DNA of 64,000 nt, taken from NCBI RefSeq assembly GCF_037975245.1, contig NC_092580.1, positions 7,104,501 to 7,168,500 of the forward strand, given 5' to 3'. Shown in pieces: positions 60,001 to 64,000 of this stretch. Origin of the DNA: Apostichopus japonicus. Taxonomy: Eukaryota > Echinodermata > Holothuroidea > Aspidochirotida > Stichopodidae. The notes beneath the pieces were generated by a model. The model saw only the letters and a program-made list of their open reading frames with translations, was not told the origin of the DNA and did no database searches. Every line of letters starts with the position of its first letter. Position 1 is the first letter of the stretch. Position numbers and translations under genes: made by a program.

Positions 60001-63000
60001 ACCTTGAAACCTCTATGATTTCTTCATTTTCTCTGAACAAGAAAATAATAATAAGTAAAATTTATATAGTGCATAATCAGCAAAGCTTCTCAAAGTGCTT
60101 TACAAATGTAAAACCTAAAAACAAATAGTAGCAAAAACCAAAATATTAAATATATAGAACCAATAAGGCAAAAAATATGTAAAAGCCAAAAAGCAACAAT
60201 ATAAAAAACACAACCGTACTAAATGATACTAAAAACAATTGACATAAGATCCTCTCGGGATTACCCCGACTCTGAACTTTGAGTTCAAGTAAAGTATCAA
60301 TGATGTTTGTACTACAGTACATTACAACTGTAACACTGCAGATTAATTAAAATGAAAATAAAAAACTTCACACATGGCCGGAGAGAACCCAAGAAATGGA
60401 AACAACAAATTAGTTTCAAAGAATTCAGTCTCAAATCTTATAGAATAGCTGCTGTCTTTTAAGTAAAAATTCTAGAAACTTTAAACTCCATCTTATCTTT
60501 TTCTTTGTAGTTGTCTCTCTATTTTACTACTTGTGCCTTTATACATACAGATTAAGAGTTTTTGCTCTCTTCTATTTTTTTCCATTTGTAGTACAGTGTC
60601 TAACTGTTGTAACTTGTTTTCATTATAGCTGGCTGGTCCGCAGGCATACGGATGATGCAGTCACAGCTGCGACTCAAGAAAGCTGCCTTGACCGAAGCAC
60701 AGAGGAAAATAAGAGGGGCAACCCTTGCACCGGTTGTTGACTTGAAGAAAGGGAAGTTAGAAGATGATACTAGGCAGCCATCACCAAGGAATCAAGTGTC
60801 CCCAAGGAGACCTGTTCATGGTCCTCCTAGAACAGTTGTAAGCACCCTTCAGTCTCTCTTCAACGTTCGAAATTTATAAAGAGTTTCATTGTCATTAATT
60901 AGTGTTGTGCCAATATTGCCAATACCGATACTACAATCCAGATATCATTAGTAACTCTCATTGCGGATGCTCATTAGTACATTAATGTAGAACCATTTTT
61001 TTCCCGCCCAATAAATTGTTCAGTATGCATGTGCGTATTCTATAACACTAGCCACTTGCCAAGAATTTGTGCAAGCACATAACAGGTGTCAGCGGGATAT
61101 GTTCAGTTTTAATCATGTTGTGTTGACTTTTACAATACAGCGCTAGATGTTGTGTTCACTTGTACAATACATCGCTAGATGTTGTGTTCACTTGTACAAT
61201 ACAGCGCTAGATGCTGTGTTCACTTGTACAATACAGTGCTAGACTGGTCAAATAACTTTTCCACGTGGCGAAGAAAGTACTTTGCTTGTAACGTAAAGTG
61301 ACATGACTGGTCTGTTTACAGATCATTATCTGTAAATATTTCTCAATACTTGCGTCTTCTTTCTGTGCTGATTGGCATATTAACTAATGGCTATCAATCA
61401 AAACTGAGGCCAATGGAATGGGTTTTTTAGGATATATTAATAAATCGTCACAACTACCAAGGTAGCTTTATTGTGATAAAAAAAAAACAATATCGTTTTG
61501 CCGTTATCCGCAATGAGGCTAAATTTTACCGATACGGATATGCCGCCGATATTGCAAATATCGGCTGTTACCGATATCACAAACGAATATTGGCGCGACA
61601 CTATCATTACCCTGGAACCTTGGGGGCTGTGAGATTCCACCCTCTCACCCCCCCCCGTCACCCACCAAACATGCCCACTCAGCAGGCATGCTGAGTGGAC
61701 CTGTAGAACCCATGCATGTTGGCCCTTGCTCTGTAATTGCATTCTTGTCTTGGTCACAAGAACAGACTGACTGCCTTTCATGTGGTAAATTTTTATGGCT
61801 ATGGAAAAATCTCATCAGATAATGTTTAGTATGTGTTAGTTTGATGGTCTGTACTCCCATTCTCAAATAGAAGAATAAATTGTCCTGAATTAGAGTTTTC
61901 AAGGTTGTTTCTAATGTACTTGCAGAAACCATCACCATTTGTAGCAGGAGTTATCGGGGATATAGTCGGTGACGTGTCAGATGAGTACGACCCAGCATAT
62001 CCCAACGAGTATGAGAAGATGTATCGCAGAGTTCGAGAGAAACGTCAAAAAGAGAGGGAAATCGAATGGGAGAAGGAGAGAGAACGTGATGAGAGGTAGA
62101 TTATGAAGGGGAAAATTTTCATTTCTTCAAAAATGATTCACTTTATCAAATGCTGCAATGTCTTGTAGCCCTGATTGTATTAGTGTTACAATCTGTTGTT
62201 GTGCTCTTTTCTAATGATAAGAAAGTTGAGACTCGAAAAAAGTCGTCCTGATTCACTGATGTCGAAATATTAAAAATTTCATCATCAAAAACCTTTTAAA
62301 GGTGTGTATATCTGAGGTACAGCTCAACTGATGTGTAATTTCTCATTGGGCAAGGAGAACTATTACAGAGTTAGTCCCTGAGCTGAACATGCTAGTTTGT
62401 GTAAATCAAGCATACCTTTCATTGCATCTTAGTCCTACGGGAGAATTACTGAAAACCTGAAAAGTGCATGTTAAAATGACATAAGACAACCTGGTGGTTT
62501 GATACACTATAATCAGACTCGGGAGTCACAGATAGGGGAAGGTTGAAATTAAGCTCATTGCAATGAAGAAATGAAAATTTACAAGAAATTGATGTTTTAA
62601 TAATATGACAATTTCTGTGTGAAATTAAATCCTGAATAATAATAATACGTTCTTTGGGAGCAACCTTATAACTGTTACCACAGAGATGTCTTAGTTGGAT
62701 TGCTAGGTTTCAGATGATATAATTATAACATGGCTTTAAAGTTACAACCCAACATTAATGACAGTGTCACGTGTACAGGAGTATGGGAGAAGTAGAAAAG
62801 ATACAACCATTAATTCCAACTGAACTTTACTCTCTGTTTGTTGTATTGACAAATATGTCCGTCTGTTCACATCCTGTTCCCTTATGGCAATAAAATGGCT
62901 GGCCATAGAAACTACCTGCAACAACAACTGGAAAAGGAAAGTTGATATGTTCCGTTGGGTCAAACCAGCAAGTTCTCTTAAAATGTCAGTCCATCTCAAG

Positions 63001-63842
63001 GTCTATAGTAAATAAAAAAAAAACTATGAGCTCACTCTCTAGTCAAAGCTGATGAAATTTGATCAGCTTCAAGCTCTATACAGAGGATACCGCATATCCA
63101 TACTTACATATGATAAAGAGCTACTAAGGCCTATGCCACAATGTCCACACATCATTTTGTGCAGTCAGGCTTCTGTACAGCAAGTTTTAATGCAATTCTT
63201 GTAACTGTTTTACCTGTAATTTTAATTCAAGCAGATGAAAACCTGTCTTGTGACTGTTTCAAATGCAATTTTAATACAATTCAATTCTAAATAAAATAAA
63301 ACTGTTTTTAGTAAACAGCTTATCCACTAGAGACTGTGTAGGAGAATGTGTGAAATTAAGTTGGCCTGACGTTTCGATCCTAGCAGGATCTTCTTCAAAG
63401 GCTAAATGACAAGGGTCATTTAGCCTTTGAAAGAAGATCCTGCTAGGATCAAAACGTCAGGCCAACTTACTTTTATACACAATTCAATTCTAGCAGATGA
63501 TAACCTGTCTTGTAACTGTTTCACCTGCAATTTTAATGCAATTCATGATAACCTGTCTTGTAACTGTTTCACCTGCAATTTTAATGCAATTCATGATAAC
63601 CTGTCTTGTAACTGTTTCACCTACAATTTTAATGCAATTCATGATAACCTGTCTTGTAACTATTTCACCTACAATTTTCAGAAAGCGTCGTGAGCGCGGT
63701 GACCGTGGTGACCGTGGCGGGAGAGATCGAGATCGTGACAGAGATAGAGAGAGAGGAAGGGATAAAGAACGATCCCCACAGGGATTCTCTCGTAAGCCAG
63801 ACAGTGACGATGAGGGAGACAGGGATAGGCCGAGGAGGAGAG
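57094..63842 (+). CDS. RBM17: RNA-binding motif protein 17 / splicing factor 45 (RBM17, SPF45), N-terminal part; gene runs off the right edge
   Basis: Coding exons: 57094-57172, 60629-60837, 61926-62095, 63682-63842, with GT-AG junctions in consistent phases (1, 0, 2, 1), giving 206 residues so far. The start MSLYDGLGVDTD is the conserved SPF45 N-terminus. Next come SGWSAGIRMMQSQLRLKKAA, APVVDLKKG, DEYDPAYPNEYEKMYRR (SPF45 has DEYDP.FPNDYEK) and an RD/RE-rich basic stretch in exon 4 ending in the FSRKPDSDDEGD segment. In the known family the remaining half holds a G-patch and a UHM/RRM that binds U2-associated ULM proteins at the 3' splice site; those lie beyond this window. The product acts in the nucleus in second-step and alternative splicing. 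The ATG follows a 5'-UTR intron acceptor (57086). The exon 4 donor AGAG/GTTGGT is weak, so its exact end is less certain. Confidence 0.93.
57888..58280 (+). mobile_element. tRNA-derived SINE (family 2), near full length
   Basis: The head has an A box (TGGTCAAGTGGTTAAGGC) and B box (GGTTCGAGCCC) in tRNA spacing, at about 57902-57956. A body ending GCGCTTTATAAGAACTGTGT and a (TTA)n tail follow. A 5'-truncated, inverted copy is at 10.23-10.50 kb. TTAAGACAAAG occurs just after the tail (about 58281) and also near 57810, so the inserted unit may start about 60 bp before the tRNA-like head with an imperfect ~19-bp target duplication. Confidence 0.88.
58790..60600. repeat. three tandem copies of a ~400-620 bp unit in an RBM17 intron
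   Basis: Shared landmarks in order: CTCAAAATGACATGTACGAG (about 58892, 59318, 59918), CCTCTATGATTTCTTCATTT (about 58988, 59390, 60011), GTATCAATGATGTTTGTACT, GGCCGGAGAGAACCC (about 59160, 59562, 60377) and ATAGCTGCTGTCTTT. Copies 2 and 3 also share a 3' part ending CTCTCTTCTR...TTTCCATTTGTAG. Copies 1 and 3 share a head, CCATATTGTAGA...CATCAAAACAC. The array stops about 28 bp before the exon 2 acceptor. Confidence 0.9.
60046..60236 (-). mobile_element. SINE/LINE tail fragment inserted in array copy 3
   Basis: Copy 3 is interrupted between GAACAAGAAAA and ACAATTGACATAAG, which are contiguous in copies 1 and 2. The insert, read on the minus strand, contains AAAGCACTTTGAGAAGC and TGCACTATATAAATTTTACT with a (TTA)n end, like the tail at 22.85 kb. 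Only AAAA is a possible target duplication. Confidence 0.7.
60900..61603. mobile_element. hAT-like non-autonomous element, ~704 bp, in an RBM17 intron
   Basis: The left end TAGTGTTGTGCCAATATTG and right end CGAATATTGGCGCGACACTA are inverted repeats with a few mismatches. Flanks TCATTAAT (60892-60899) and TCATTACC (61604-61611) agree at 6 of 8. Subterminal CCGATA-rich sequence appears at both ends. It contains a 32-bp tandem repeat (61128-61250). No transposase. Confidence 0.7.
61128..61250. repeat. 32-bp minisatellite, ~3.8 copies
   Basis: Units ACAATACAGCGCTAGATGTT + GTGTTCACTTGT inside the 60.9-61.6 kb element. Confidence 0.9.
63170..63681 (+). repeat. 48-59 bp tandem array ending in the RBM17 exon 4 acceptor
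   Basis: About six units of the form ATRAAACCTGTCTTGTAACT-GTTTCACCTGCAATTTTAATGCAATTC. The two leftmost (about 63170-63289) are diverged; three exact 48-bp units run from 63497. The final unit becomes the real 3' splice site, CACCTACAATTTTCAG/AAAG. The 48-bp units are 16 codons long and open, reading MITCLVTVSPAILMQF, in frame with the RBM17 exon. The array is split by a 189-bp insertion at 63290-63478. Confidence 0.9.
63290..63478. mobile_element. palindromic element with 14-bp target duplication
   Basis: ACAATTCAATTCTA occurs at 63276-63289 and again at 63479-63492, flanking the insert and splitting the tandem array. Inside, arms 63358-63409 and 63416-63468 are almost perfectly complementary (one substitution, one indel) around a CAAGGG loop; weaker pairing extends to about 63346 and 63483. 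The arm sequence GACGTTTCGATCCTAGCAGG with AAGAAGATCC is of a type often found at ends of dispersed retroelements. A TSD of this length fits target-primed reverse transcription. Confidence 0.8.
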
Positions 63843-64000
63843 GTTGGTATCATCTCATCTTTTGGACATTTCCCAAGTTTCCATGGTTATTCTCTAATAG
63901 TACTTGTAGAGTGAGAAGTTTCCTTCCCTTAGTCACCCTCCCACTTGGGTGACAGTCAAAGGTTAAAGTTTGAAGTTTTCATGCAGATTTTAGATATATG

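Larger units (their letters stand above)
57173..60628 (+). other. RBM17 intron after the first coding exon
   Basis: The 3.4-kb intron contains the full-length SINE (57.83-58.28 kb) and the tandem array with nested fragment (58.79-60.60 kb). The rest is AT-rich and unique. Confidence 0.8.
62096..63681 (+). other. RBM17 intron before exon 4
   Basis: The first kilobase is AT-rich unique sequence. The last 510 bp are the 48-bp array with the palindromic insertion (both listed). No separate gene. Confidence 0.7.

Noticed and set aside
63497-63680. CRISPR-like regular 48-bp repeats
   Set aside because: Units are contiguous with no unique spacers, and the genome is eukaryotic; it is a minisatellite next to a splice site.

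Overview
The window is eukaryotic DNA. It has long introns with GT-AG junctions, tRNA-derived SINEs, a LINE remnant, many hAT-type MITEs, and abundant poly-C/poly-G tracts and microsatellites. The gene content (a full DSTYK kinase, the 5' half of RBM17/SPF45, a rhodopsin-family GPCR, non-classical Kazal domains) and the repeat style point to a marine deuterostome invertebrate. An echinoderm, perhaps a holothurian, is my best guess, but species is inference only.

Layout. 1.2-2.65 kb (+): last two exons of a gene encoding tandem Kazal domains. 2.65-7.4 kb: intergenic, with a LINE reverse-transcriptase tail, a 95-bp direct repeat, a MITE candidate and a perfect hairpin. 7.46-30.52 kb (+): complete ten-exon DSTYK gene (955 aa). 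30.5-36.5 kb: foldback element and several tandem repeat blocks. 36.58-39.99 kb (-): five-exon gene for an unrecognised basic, SP-rich, probably nuclear protein. 40-48.7 kb: TE-rich intergenic DNA with four hAT-like MITEs bearing perfect 8-bp target duplications, one nested in another. 48.75-51.05 kb (+): two-exon rhodopsin-family GPCR. 51-57 kb: intergenic, with another hAT MITE. 57.09 kb to the right edge (+): first four coding exons of RBM17 (SPF45), whose introns carry a SINE, a three-copy tandem array, a hAT element, a palindromic insertion and a 48-bp tandem array.

The most interesting pattern: in four places, across three unrelated genes, short tandem duplications span or abut a splice junction. 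(1) The minus-strand gene has three in-frame copies of a 63-bp exon-end unit, each with a perfect GTAAGT donor, so alternative donor choice would give 1, 2 or 3 copies of a 21-aa SPGK/SPAK repeat. (2) The end of DSTYK exon 6, with donor and intron start, is present about 2.5 times with a 91-bp period. (3) The DSTYK exon 2 donor is triplicated. (4) The RBM17 exon 4 acceptor is the last member of a 48-bp array that is itself open in frame with the exon. A fifth array stops about 28 bp before the RBM17 exon 2 acceptor. No operon-like or prokaryotic system is present. The genes look functionally independent, and nothing suggests that they work as one pathway.
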